In this document: in pieces, positions 11,101-38,751 of the stretch | Position numbering within the stretch: the stretch's first letter is position 1 | How the letters are laid out: each line of letters starts with the position of its first letter | Assembly (NCBI RefSeq): GCF_040436345.1 | Contig: NC_133218.1 | Span: 20,510,070-20,574,069, forward strand | DNA length: 64,000 bases | Direction: 5' to 3' | From: Pagrus major | Taxonomy: Eukaryota; Chordata; Actinopteri; Spariformes; Sparidae | Notes under the pieces: generated by a model | Told to the model about the DNA's origin: nothing | Database searches by the model: none | Seen by the model: only the letters and a program-made list of their open reading frames with translations | Made by a program: the position numbers and the translations under genes

Positions 11101-13941
11101 AGTCATGTGCTGGTGAACATCTGAAACTTCTACATGGCAAGTAACATTATCTCCACTTCCTATTTTGTGGACAAAAAAGGCAATCTAAAAAAAACATTCA
11201 ACCAAGGCTTCAGCTTTACAGGTTAGAGAAGTGTTCAGTGTTAGTTGAGGTTTCGTTCTGCACTGACTGTCCTTCTAATTGTGGACATCAAAATCAAAGT
11301 TTGTACGGGAGGTGATTGAATCTTATGTTGAATACACTGTGGAGGCTTTCAAAATGATGAAAAGTTTTAAAAATATGTATGTTTGAAATTAGTTTTAGAG
11401 GAAATCCAAAATAAGTCAACCATTTCTGTTAGCAATATCCATTTTGACTCACTGATTCCCTTTCGTATGCATAAGAACATGTTGCTGAAACCATAAACCT
11501 CCTACGAATTAAGACATTTACTTTCAACATTTTTTTACTCTACAGTCTATGTTAGCGAAGCAGCCAGCCACGCCAACAAGAGGAGCAACAGTAAGTGTCT
11601 TAACATTATTAAATGACAAACCGTAGAAATAGATTTTTCTTTTTCTTCTAATTATCCTGTTTTGTTGTTGTTGTATTGGTTTGTGACCACAGTGTTGCTT
11701 TGGTCTCTGTGTTGCAGGAGTCTCCAGGACGGACAGCCTCAGGCTCTCCACGGCCCGCGGGTCGTGCCGGCCAACCCACTGTGACCAGCGGCTCACCAAT
11801 GGCTGCTGTCAAAAAGCCTGACCCTAACATGAAAGGTGGGAGCTCTTTTAGAACTAATTTATTTTCCTACCTGATTATTGTGGTTCATACTGTGTACTCC
11901 TCCACAGTGTTTTGTATTTAATTCAAGATTCTCTTTATGTTTGGACCCCTGCAAAAAAACGGCTTTGATCGCAGTCCTTTCCATTCCCCTTTGATCTTTT
12001 GGCTGTAATGAGAATAGCTTTTTCCTTAAGTGCAGCAATATTGCCCCCAAGAGGTAACAACGAAAATAATCCACATAACAATAGATTCCTGCGCCTCCCC
12101 CCGAGCTGGCCACCCTTAAGGAGAAATAATGATTTTGTCTCCATTATTAAGTACAGTAGGGGGCCGAGTGCATTCCAGCCGAACACAACAGAAGCCTGGG
12201 TTGAACAAGATTTAATAGAGGCCTGTTCAACTTGCCTATTGTGGTTATGAATTCAAATGTTGTTACTAAAATGGCTTTATTTTATTCTGTGTGCAAATCT
12301 CAAAAAGGAAAGTTATGTGTTTATAGCAGCTGGATCAACCCTCTTCAACTGTACCACCACATTTCTTTCTAATAAAGGATGCTTTGTGGACTATTTCCTT
12401 ATCCAACTCAAGGATCCTAAGATAAGAGGTGTCATATGCTGTACAGATAGTAAAGCCCTCTGAGAAAAAGTTTTGGTTTGAGGGTGGTGCGAATACCAGA
12501 GTGCACTACACCGCCCCTCACAGGTTAAAGAGCTTTGTTCCTGAACTTTAGAAGATAAAGAAATTGCCTTATTTTGATTAAACGTGGCAGGATATGTTTT
12601 TTGAGAGAAGTAAATGAAGCTATCCCAGACTGTTAATAATAATCAGCCTGTTGTTTTCATTATTCTTGGTGTTGAGAAGGTAACAAGCAGCTCAATAATT
12701 AAGTGTGGTGGGTGTTATCAAGTGAGAATATGTACAACCTATTCAAACCTCTGTTTTCTTATCGTAGGCAATTTTCAATTCAGAAGTTTCAGTAATGCAG
12801 AAGTGATTTTAAGTTCCATGTTTTTCCTGCAGCGGGGGCTGCCAATGAGGGAGTGCTGGCTAACTTCTTCAACAGCCTGTTGAGTAAAAAGACTGGCGCC
12901 CCGGGGAGCCCAGGAAGTGGAGCAGTTGGAGCTGGAGTGCAAGGGTCTGCCAAGAAAACAGGTACAACTTCTTCAAGTACTCTCACCCATCATCTCTTTC
13001 TATTTTCAAACCTTCTTCCTTACAGGTTAGCAGAACAGTTCTCAAGCATTGTTGTTGACTTGACTTGAGATCCATCTCAGAGCACAGACTGCATGTACAC
13101 TTAAGTCAAGACAAGAGGAGTTAGAAACAGTTGTTGAAAGAGGCTGTGGACCATTTTGCTGTCTGGAGTTTTATCTCTGCAGCCTGAGAAAGAAGGTTAA
13201 AACAGGAGAGAAAGAAAAGTTGTCTTCTTTGACTGAACTTCTGAGACCTGAAGGAACTTGTCACAGGCCTGTATGCACCAAACCTTCAATCATAAGTGCC
13301 CCCATGAAACTAATGCCACTCACTCCATGTCATATCGCACTGCACTCTTGCTCAACTAATTATTTACCTGTAATTTTACTTCAGTAACCTGTGCTGTTTT
13401 GCATGTCAACAGTTCTTATGTTCAGCTCCAGCACATGTTTTTTGTTATATTTCAATAATATAACAAAGTCAAATACTGTTTGTGAAATGGCTGAATGTAC
13501 CCAGTGAAATGTTGAGGGGAAACCTCTCATAACTCATCTCTCTGTCTGAGACCACTGACATTCACGTTTTGTTCCAGCGCTGAACAGAGTTAACATCTTT
13601 TTGAGACCGAGCTGAAAGGATAATGCATGAGTATATGTCCCCTTTGTCTGATGATTAGTTTTGCATGTGTGTGTTAACTGTGGCAGCGAGCCGCCGATTC
13701 CCAGCATGGGACCGCAACACTATCCAACCCCCATCCATCCGCTTGCTGGCCATAGAAAACTGTTATTTATGAGTACACACAGACGCTACAGGAGATTACT
13801 TTGGACTTTGTCTCCTGTCTTTTCCAAGGGCAGAAGCCGGGTTTGACTGACGTCCAGGCCGAGTTGGACAGGATGACTCGCAAACAAGACTCCATGGTTT
13901 CAGCTAACAACATACCACCGCCAACAGAGAACGAAGCGTGA
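2120..13941 (+). CDS. dync1li2: Cytoplasmic dynein 1 light intermediate chain 2 (13 coding exons)
   Basis: Exons: 2120-2205, 2994-3067, 3490-3606, 3725-3955, 8450-8613, 9921-10014, 10208-10343, 10483-10594, 10705-10764, 11546-11590, 11718-11835, 12833-12961, 13829-13941. They join in frame to 1,479 nt, 492 residues, the length I recall for human LIC2. The protein is a subunit of the dynein-1 motor that links the heavy chain to cargo adaptors. Visible features are a Ras-like GTPase-fold domain with P-loop GEDGSGKT at residues 54-61, [10 protein letters not shown] strand segments, a Ser/Pro-rich linker near 380-410, and the C-terminal amphipathic helix [14 protein letters not shown] (Phe 424-425) that in LIC proteins binds Hook, BICD and Spindly adaptors. 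The MAPV start, which resembles LIC2 and not LIC1, and the adjacent cmtm4 gene support LIC2. The first intron uses a GC donor and the sixth looks U12-type. Confidence 0.95.
2206..2993 (+). other. dync1li2: GC-AG intron 1 of dync1li2
   Basis: Exon 1 must end at 2205 for codon Trp29 (TG|G) to join the Ser-Ser-Ile-Leu frame of exon 2. That places GCAAGT at the donor, the consensus of the rare GC-AG class. The nearby GT at 2210 would shift the frame to an early stop in exon 2. The acceptor is TTCTTGTAG. Confidence 0.85.
3956..8449 (+). other. dync1li2: Large intron 4 of dync1li2
   Basis: This 4.5 kb intron lies between phase-1 exons 4 and 5. It has a canonical GTAAGT donor and a CCACTAG acceptor. 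I found no embedded gene. The content is unique-looking AT-rich sequence with a short GT-rich patch near 5510. Confidence 0.8.
10015..10207 (+). other. dync1li2: U12-type (minor spliceosome) intron 6 of dync1li2
   Basis: The donor GTATCCTTTT matches the U12 5' splice consensus (RTATCCTTT). CCTTAAC at 10189-10195 matches the U12 branch-point consensus. Its branch adenosine is about 13 nt from the acceptor AG at 10206-10207, and there is no polypyrimidine tract between. All three marks are typical of minor-class introns. The intron interrupts the Tyr codon of the YGAGLIYTS segment. Confidence 0.88.
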
Positions 13942-16900
13942 AAGCAACAAAAACAGCTGCATCGTCCACTGCAAAAATACATGTACATGCGAGCATAAAA
14001 AGAAATTGACCAAATTCCCAATGTCTATATCAGCCAGCACACACAGTGGTTGCACGAGAATGAGTTCAGATGCTATCAGATATTTTGGTGGTCTTGTGAG
14101 ATGGGAAGAGAGAGAGAATGAAGGTGTTTATGAGATGATAAGTGCTGAAGGCTTGGCTTTATTTCTGTCCTCTCTTCCACTGTAAATGTAATTTTGTGAG
14201 GGGTGTCAGTTTATGGAAATATGTGCACACTCCCTGGCAGCCAGCCTGATGTGCTGGGCTGCAGGCCCTCTGGTTTCTGGGGTATAACACCCTGCTGGTG
14301 GGTTTTAAAGAGTGGAAATTTTACTGCTCCTGTGGCCTCTGGTTCAGCTTATCTCATGGAAGGAATTTGGTTGTGATTGGAAAGGTATTTAAACTTATAT
14401 TCATTGAGAGAAGTAATTAAATACTTGCAAACATATGTAGTATGTAAAAAAAAAAAAAAAAAATGTTGGATATGATACTGATGTATTTATACAAAGTTCC
14501 TCCTTTTTATTTTATTTTGTGCACCATTTATCGGGTTAAGCAAAAATTCATCTGTATCCACATAACATGTTAAAATGCCACTGACGTCATGACACTAATA
14601 TGACAAGTCCAGATAGCTGATAGCATATCATATCATTCGCTCTAATCATTTCGAAGGATTCTGTAAATATAAATACAAAAAAATCTATTCAGGTTCACTT
14701 TGATTTTGTACAAAATGCAATTCTGTCCAAATTCTGAAAATAGCTTCTTTGATTAAATGAGACTGGTTGAGATTTGACAGGCTTAGAGGTCGCAACAGAA
14801 TCGCTTCTTTAGCTACAGGTGTGTATATTTGGGGAGGGGGTTGGGCAGCATCTTTCCTACTATAACTCCTAAGTGCCTCGCACAGTTAGCTGTTTGTGTC
14901 ATAGTAGAGGTGCTTGTCTACATAAGAGGAAATGCACTGTAGCACCATCGGTTAAAAGGTTTTTGTCCATTTCTTGTCATCCAAATAATTTATTTTGTTT
15001 TACATTTTTGTTAATGTACAACAAGCCTGTGGTCTGTTATTTTTCAGAAATAAGATTTCTGTGGCCTAGCTGATGGTGTTCAATAGAGCAATAGATTGAA
15101 TACCTTCATACAAACTGTAAAGGCTGCTCATATTAAGAAGAAACCACATGATGGAAGTTTTGGGTCCATCAGACGAACACTCACTGTGGTTGAAACCACT
15201 CGCTCTGCAGCCAAAATACACACGTAACGATTTGTTGTGGTTTGAACAAGATGAGATGTTTTATCCTTCAGTGTGACAGCACTGTGTCCTTTTGGTTTCA
15301 CGTGGTTTATTCTCGCTGTACTTCGCATGTCGGTTAAAACATTCCCAGTTTCTACATGAAGTAGCTGTAGGAACACTTCCCTGTAGGAAACCTGTTTGTC
15401 CAGTCGGGTCTTTTTTGTTTCGCTCTCTCTCAGTGCCCATTTAAAACTACAACCTTTGCCTTCAATGTACAGCTAACAGTTTGTCACACTGGGCGCCCTG
15501 CCTTCACAGGAATGCTCCTAATTAATTGTGTGTCCTTAAGGGGTTGCTTAATTGTGTTATGAAATTTTTCTTTTTTTTGCATACTGTACCATATCAAATA
15601 ATCTGTAAGGATATTTATGGTTTCATGACACCATAATCTAATCAAAATTAATGAAGTGTACATTATTCTTAAGTCTGTATGCAAGGCCCTACTTAATCCT
15701 ATGGATAGTGTATATGAGTAGCTTTCACAAACGTAATGGCAAGTGTTAAGAGAGCAGCTATTTGCTATTGAAATAATGGCAAAAAAGGAAAACTGGAGTG
15801 AATTGGAACATGGAACCAAAGATGCATGTTAGTCACTATTTTCTGCTTTTATATTTTGTAATCATCCATAAGATTAACCAGTGGCCATTTTATTTTGTCC
15901 TACTCTTGCATGGAGCCCTTGCATTCCAAACTTCGGACCTGCCTATGAAGTCTTGTTTTGAATAACACCCTGTAAAAATGGTAGAAATGCCTTACTCCAC
16001 TCAACCATATCTGGGGTTTCAAGAGTTGAAGGAGAAATAATTGTGTACCTAAGATTATGGTAATTCTCTAAACTGGTCTTCAATTAAGGTTTAACTTCAT
16101 TTTAAAAAAAATGCTCTGTAAGGGAATAACCACATGATCATACTGGTGTACAGTCTACTTTATGCATGATTTGATTTGTTGTCAAAATGATGCTCCACAT
16201 CTGTTTTGGATTTACTTCTGATCAAGATGAAGCTCTTATTGTTTTTATTTTTCCTTTATTATTTTTTTCCTTATGACTGGGTGGAATGTGCCCCTGAGGG
16301 TCTGTTGCCGAAGTGGATGAAGCACAACTTAAGAGCAGCCAGGAGCAGCACCGCCACATGTTGAAATAAGCACTTTTCCCTGGGACACTTGTATCAATTC
16401 CCTGTTGGTACAGTTAATGATACAGAATGCATATTTTTCTTTTTTTGCCTCTCTGCCTTTTTATTAGAACATTTAGTAATGAACCTAGAAGTTAACCTAG
16501 ACAGCAAAACTTCATTATTTATCTGCATTTGCTGCTGAAGTTATGGAAGGTGCTCCTGGTGGTTAACTATGGAATGACCCCTTTCTGTTGGTGATGTACA
16601 TTTGGAAATCATCATCATTACACCTTTTTGCTTAGGGATGTTTTTGGGACATCTCAAAGTAGATGAACCAAATACATTTCCATTTCTTTTACAGGTCTGT
16701 CCTTTTTGCCCACAAAACGTACCCTTGTTTGTGTTTACATCCTACTTAGGCCTGTTTTTGTTTTTGTTGTCAAATATGATTTTGTCCCCAGACATTTTCT
16801 GTTTTAAAAGAATTGTAAAATGTCACCCTAACCTGATTGACCACACTGATATTTCCACATAAAAACCTAGCCACACTTTAAAATTTGGCATTTAACTGAT

Positions 16901-17330
16901 GGGAATGAAGTGCTCTCATGCTACTTGGTTTCAAAGTTGCACTTGCTCTTTGTAAAGATGGGTTGTCGCTCCCCAGAATGAGTAATGAAAAGATGTTGTA
17001 ACTTTTGTATTCAAGCGTCAGTTGAAAGCAACTGCCTCTTCACATCCTAACTGAATTGCCTTCAACCACTATCGACAGTCTACGTCTATATATGAGACTT
17101 TGAGCTTCTGCTTCCAGTCCTTTTGTATTCAGGATATCAAGACATTGTAAGCACATGGCTGGCTGCATTTTTGTGTCCTGAATGAATTCAGAAGTTTGAT
17201 TGTATGACTTTTAACACAATTCTGTAGCCTCTAAGCTGCCATGTGGACTCTTAGCTTCTTACGCCGACAAAGATAAGGAAAATGTTTATCAGACCCCTGG
17301 CTTCAATAAAACCAAGAATCCAAAATTTGG
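13942..17330 (+). other. dync1li2: Long 3' UTR of dync1li2
   Basis: There is no coding frame from the TGA at 13939-13941 to the first strong AATAAA, at 17305. The length (~3.4 kb) fits the long 3' UTR of vertebrate DYNC1LI2. It contains an A17 run at 14447-14463 and a Pumilio-type TGTAAATA at 14662-14669. The exact cleavage site is inferred. Confidence 0.6.
17305..17310 (+). terminator. AATAAA poly(A) signal of dync1li2
   Basis: A canonical hexamer is followed within about 50 bases by T/GT-rich sequence (ttggttgatgttttacatttttgtgtctgtc). This is the usual downstream element. Confidence 0.6.
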
Positions 17331-17805
17331 TTGATGTTTTACATTTTTGTGTCTGTCTATGCAATGTTTGATTAATCATGTTTTCGACAAAATACTGAAG
17401 GTTGTGCGAACGGAAGATTTCACAACATTAATTACTCCACAACAACCCCACATGAAAGCACAAAACAATATGAAATAGTGTTATTGAATTACTGACACTG
17501 GTGCTGATTGCTCAATTAAAAATGGAAATGTAAGCAACCAATGACACTGTCAGTAAAACACTGAAAGATCACAAGCATTGGCAAAGATTAAAAGATTTTA
17601 AATAGATATTCATATTGTACTTGTAACAAATGTGCTGACAGCCAGAAGAAGACCCCCTTTGCTTTTTATATACAAAATATATATAGCAAAATTCCTCATG
17701 TTAAAGCCCTGCAAGTTTGCAACACTAGACATTTTATTGGCTGAGGCATTGCTGAGGAAATGTTTTGTAAAGGTAAATCTGCACATTGTACATTTTAGAA
17801 GAGCC

Positions 17806-18470
17806 TTTAATAGAAAAGTTCGCCCTAAAGTGACTCACCCCCATGCTGATGGAAAAGTCGGATTGAGTTTCATAGTCCACAAATCATTTCTAGAGCTTCA
17901 CAGAGAAACAGCAATGGAGCATTCACCTAAACAACTGAAGTCGATGAGGACTTGTTTTTTCCGGCAGAATCCACATCTGTAAGCCTCCAGATTCCAAATT
18001 GATTTGAAAAGACTTTATTTACACCTTTTTTTAGAGCTGAAATCTTTATTGTAGCTGCTTAGCTAAAGCGTTAGCAAGCACCTGTCTCAAGTGCATGTAA
18101 ATACTGTCTTGTCAACTCAGTTTGGGATCTCGGGGCTTTCTCAGACTTGGACAAGCTGTATGGAGTTTTTTGGGGGGGTTATTTTACATTTTAAAACATT
18201 TAAAATGACTTCAGTTGTTCAGGAGAGCGCTTCAATGCTGTTGCTCTGTTAGGATCCCAAACTGAGTTGACATTATTTACACCCATTTCAGACAGGTGCT
18301 TGCTAACGCTTAGTGAAGATTTCGGCACCAAAAAAAGGTGTAAATAAAGTTTATCCAAATCAGTTTGGAATCTTGAGGCTTCCAGAGACTTGGATTACTT
18401 CAGACAAGCTGAGGGTTGAGAAGATGATGACTGAAATCTAACTTTTGGGTGAACTGTATGAACTCCAAAG
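17806..18470. repeat. Foldback MITE (family with copies at 33.9 and 38.9 kb)
   Basis: Left sequence around 17995-18150 (dttatttacaccttttttt, gctaaagcgttagcaagcacctgt) recurs as a reverse complement at 18255-18400. The outer ends (left 'aagttcgccctaaagtgactcaccc', right 'aacttttgggtgaactgta') are also loosely complementary. There is no coding frame. Related text (cgttag..gc, 'caactgaagt..atg..gacttgtt') occurs in the 38.9 kb element, so this is a local multi-copy family. Confidence 0.65.
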
Positions 18471-19080
18471 AGAACTGTACTTTAAAAATCCTGAAAATCC
18501 ACTGGCATCGCAACCAGAGATCTGCAAAGCTACATTAAAGAATAACAGCTGTTTGGTTGCAACATTTAGGCATCAGACAGACTGTCAGCATCTGAAGCCA
18601 TCTGCTATCACCTAGGCAACCTTGTAATACCACTAAATACCAGAGGGGGGCAGTGAGTTACAGGGAAGCACAGTTTGTTTCATTTAAAGAAAATTGGGCC
18701 TATCCCTGAATTCTGAAAGTTTACATAACATGACTGACTTGACATCTGGGGGGAAAAAATCTGGATGTTTTATTGTCACTGTTGCATCAATCAAGTTGAT
18801 GAAAAATGGCTGTTATTGACTATCCACAGCACTCTTTTTTTTAAATAAGTTGGTGGGACCATCCTGCCCTATCCTGCCACGGCAAAGCACTTTTATTCAA
18901 ATATTCAGGTTTTGTTTTGTGAATGATAAAAGGCTTTTGCACAAAATAGCCCTGCAGCAGAGAGACAACCAGGGATTATTATAGTGGTGGACTACCCCAG
19001 CATTAACTCTTAAAAAGAGCTGCAGCCACATTGTAATCCTCTGGAGAACAGAGAAATATTTTCATCAGGCCCTGGTTGGA
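18471..19080. other. Intergenic sequence, nothing recognised
   Basis: AT-rich sequence between the MITE and the cmtm4 CpG-rich promoter. No exon or known element was identified. Confidence 0.5.
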
Positions 19081-19129
19081 GGTAACTTGCAGGCGTGTGG
19101 ACGATGAGAAAGGACCAGTCGAAGAGAAA

Positions 19130-35702
<16,573 letters not shown>

Positions 35703-36665
35703 GCGCTGGCAGACAATCAGACAGACTAAGTGAAAGCCACACTACCGGCAGCTGACCGAGACGGACGCTTCTCCGCCTTCAGAACGGTATTTCATTCGAG
35801 TCATGCATGGAGGGGCCATCTCAAGGTCGCCACATGTTTTTGACTGCTCATCATGACACCTCAGCTGTGCTTTCTGCCTGCCCAGCCACTGAATAAATCT
35901 TCATCCAGGCTTCAGTGACACATAAAGACTCTAAAGTGAAGAGCTGGAGTCAGAATTGAAGGTATTCTCTGTAAAACTTTTCACACATATCTTTCAATCA
36001 GCGTGGAGGATGACTTCCAAGAAAAGCCAAAAAGAGAAGGCTGACCTCACCCCAGCTGTGCACCAGCTCCTGTTCCATTGACTTTTTCTAGAAAGGTTTG
36101 TTTTTCACTGTGAATGAAGTAGAGTAAAAGAAGGTCAGCTTTTTGTACAGTTTGCTTATTTCACGCTGCTTTCTGTGATGCCTGTGGTGATAAATGTGAT
36201 CATGGATCCAGGAAGAAACTGGACCAGCAACATACAGTAACCTGCAGTCCAACAGAAGCATCATGACTTTCCTGCTCTGTCTTAGATACTGACAGCAGCC
36301 TTTAGCTTCTACCTGTGAGCAAGGCTGACATTAGTATTGAATCTAAAGATTGCACGTGCTAATTTAGAGTTTGTTTCTCCTTTACAACTTTACAAAAGCC
36401 TTTGTGATTGTTAGCCGCTATTAAGATCTTTCACAGCAGCAATTATACAGTAACGGAACAGGGTCATTCCTAACTGCAATTAAGATGGAAAGTACAAGAA
36501 AAATATTTAAAATGAGCAGAAAAGATTTACTCCTATGCATCACCAATGCATCCGCTGAGTTTGACACAATTGTGAGACCAAAATAAAACTTCATTCCATC
36601 TGTTTTATCCAAAAACTAGCATTCCTAAATTTAAAAATTAGTGTGCTAGGTAAAGAGTGTCATAT

Positions 36666-37244
36666 GGAAGCCCTAAACAGCCATCAAGTATATTATTTTC
36701 TCCGTTTTCCTCTCATAACAAGTAACATTTTATTTGTTTTCTTGTATCATGAGCTATTCATGTCATTATCACGAGATAATAACTGTTGTTTTCTTGAGAT
36801 AATGAGATTATTTTGTCGAGATCTCCAAATAACATACTGTGTTTTCCCGAAATCACAATCTGGAACCCCTCTTTCCTTCAAGGCAGCGAGGAAAGAATTG
36901 CCTATTATGGTGGAGCTGAATAAATGACAGTGTTGACAAGATGTGTTGACATTACATTCAGTCGTTTTTTTATTCACTCAAAAACTAATTTAGAACAAGG
37001 CAAAAAAGGCTTATCTGCCTACATAAGTGTTCAAGTCATCCATCAGTAGTCATTGCTTTCTTGTGATCTCCAATTAGTGTTGTTATTATAAGTTTGTTAC
37101 ACGGAGAGCTCAACAAAATTATCTCGTTATCTTGGGGAAACAACAGTTGTTATTTCATGATCTCAAGAAAACATAAAATGTAACTCTTCATCACAGGAAA
37201 GCAGACAAAATAACATGTCTGACTCATGACTGTTTAGGGCTTCC
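36666..37244. repeat. MITE with 15-bp perfect terminal inverted repeats, in cmtm4 3' UTR
   Basis: GGAAGCCCTAAACAG at 36666-36680 is exactly complementary to CTGTTTAGGGCTTCC at 37230-37244. Inner segments also pair (atcacgagataataactgttgtt with aacaacagttgttatttcatgat). No open frame of significance. Confidence 0.8.
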
Positions 37245-38032
37245 GTAGTATCAGCCATTTATAAGGTAATTGGTTTCTATTTACTTTTGCACATATCAAA
37301 GGCTTCAGGTGACACAAATGTTTGATGATACATCCTTGAGATTCATTTTGAAACAAACATCAGTAGGTGACCAACGCCCTTAGCCTATACACTGTATCTC
37401 AGGTACTGACACACTCCATTCAATCTCTGATTCTGTAAAAAAAAAAAAAAAATTTGAAGTGAAATCACAGGGTGCCTCGACCTGAGCGCTGTATTTCTTA
37501 ACGCATTCCTAATTATTAGGCATGTAACGACTATCGTAGAGAGGAGTTGATACTTTAATCAATTAAAAAATGAAGAGTCACATGAAGCGTGCAACAGGTT
37601 GGATGGGAATACGGCACATTTAGCATCATTGTCACAGCCTTCAGTTGATTTCCGATCAAGGTCTGTATATGTATCTACAGTATAATATGACACACTTCAT
37701 GTATTATGAAATGTCATTCATTCCACACCACAGCTGTGCAAAATCATTCCTTTACTGTTTTTCTGTTTGGCCAGTGTTCTTGACACACAAACATGAGGCT
37801 TAATCTTAAAAAAATCACGTAATTCTTGCATTTTAAGGATGAAATGTCGACTTAATTTTTTACATCGTTCTCATGTAATGAATCCTCACTGCATTTACAC
37901 GTGTGTGTATTTTTGTTGTTGTTTGAGACCTTTTTGTGTATATTAGGCTTGTGTGAGTTTGTGCGGGGTTTAAATCTACTATATGGCTCCATCTCCTGGT
38001 CATGACTGCAATGGACTGACTGTACAGTCAGA

Positions 38033-38035
<3 letters not shown>

Positions 38036-38071
<36 letters not shown>
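38036..38071. repeat. (GT)18 microsatellite in cmtm4 3' UTR
   Basis: A perfect GT tract of about 36 bases. Confidence 0.95.
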
Positions 38072-38073
<2 letters not shown>

Positions 38074-38707
38074 AGTAAGGGTAAGACCAGAAATGTATCT
38101 GACTGTGGCTTAAAATGAAAAATAAAAACTGTATGGCTTCTTAAACAGCCTGAAGAGTTTCCACACTATACAGTATGCTTGATGAGTCAGGCTTTTCTCA
38201 TGTTCTTAGTAACTTATATCATGTACAACTGCTAATTTTGAAGTAGTTTTATGAATAGACAATCATATGTGTTATACTGTCTGTCACTTACATTAATGGA
38301 TTTGTTTCTGAGTGATGTAAAAATGTTCACATAAACGTTTGTACAGCAAACTTTGCAGCACAATCATGCAAGTGCATTATGCTATTTGATGATATAAACA
38401 GACCATCTTATTTGCAGCTCTCTATACAACCTTATGCTACAATATGTTATGAAGTATTTGTATTTATGGGGGAGGAGAGGAAATCTTTCCACTGGTTTCC
38501 GGATTGTGCTATAAAAAGCAGACGTGATCAGTCTGACTGTGTGGATGAAGTTAGAGGTGACGTGCTCTTCTGTTTCCTTTGAATTCAGTGTGCTTTGTTA
38601 ATGATGACAACGAGGTCTGTCTTGTACAGCATGGAGCCGTACTTAGCTGTATTTTTGTATTTAAAACATTGACAAAAGGCTTCACATCAGTTTATAGTGA
38701 CGATTTC

Positions 38708-38713
38708 AATAAA
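38708..38713 (+). terminator. AATAAA poly(A) signal of cmtm4
   Basis: A canonical hexamer followed by GT/T-rich sequence (gtgaaacggtttgttttta) about 20-40 bases on. This marks the probable distal end of the + strand transcript. Confidence 0.6.
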
Positions 38714-38745
38714 GTGATTTGGACATTATTGTGAAACGGTTTGTT

Positions 38746-38751
38746 TTTATT
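38746..38751 (-). terminator. AATAAA poly(A) signal of cmtm3 (reads TTTATT on + strand)
   Basis: On the minus strand this is a canonical hexamer, about 2.3 kb past the cmtm3 stop codon. It faces the cmtm4 signal 33 bases away. It is a candidate for the distal end only. A nearer minus-strand AATAAA occurs around 41021-41030. Confidence 0.45.

Larger units (their letters stand above)
35703..38735 (+). other. cmtm4: 3' UTR of cmtm4
   Basis: Non-coding from the TGA at 35700-35702 to the AATAAA at 38708. It contains a MITE (36666-37244) and a 36-base GT repeat (38036-38071). Earlier AATAAA hexamers (for example near 35891 and 38118) could give shorter forms. The extent is inferred from the signal. 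Confidence 0.55.
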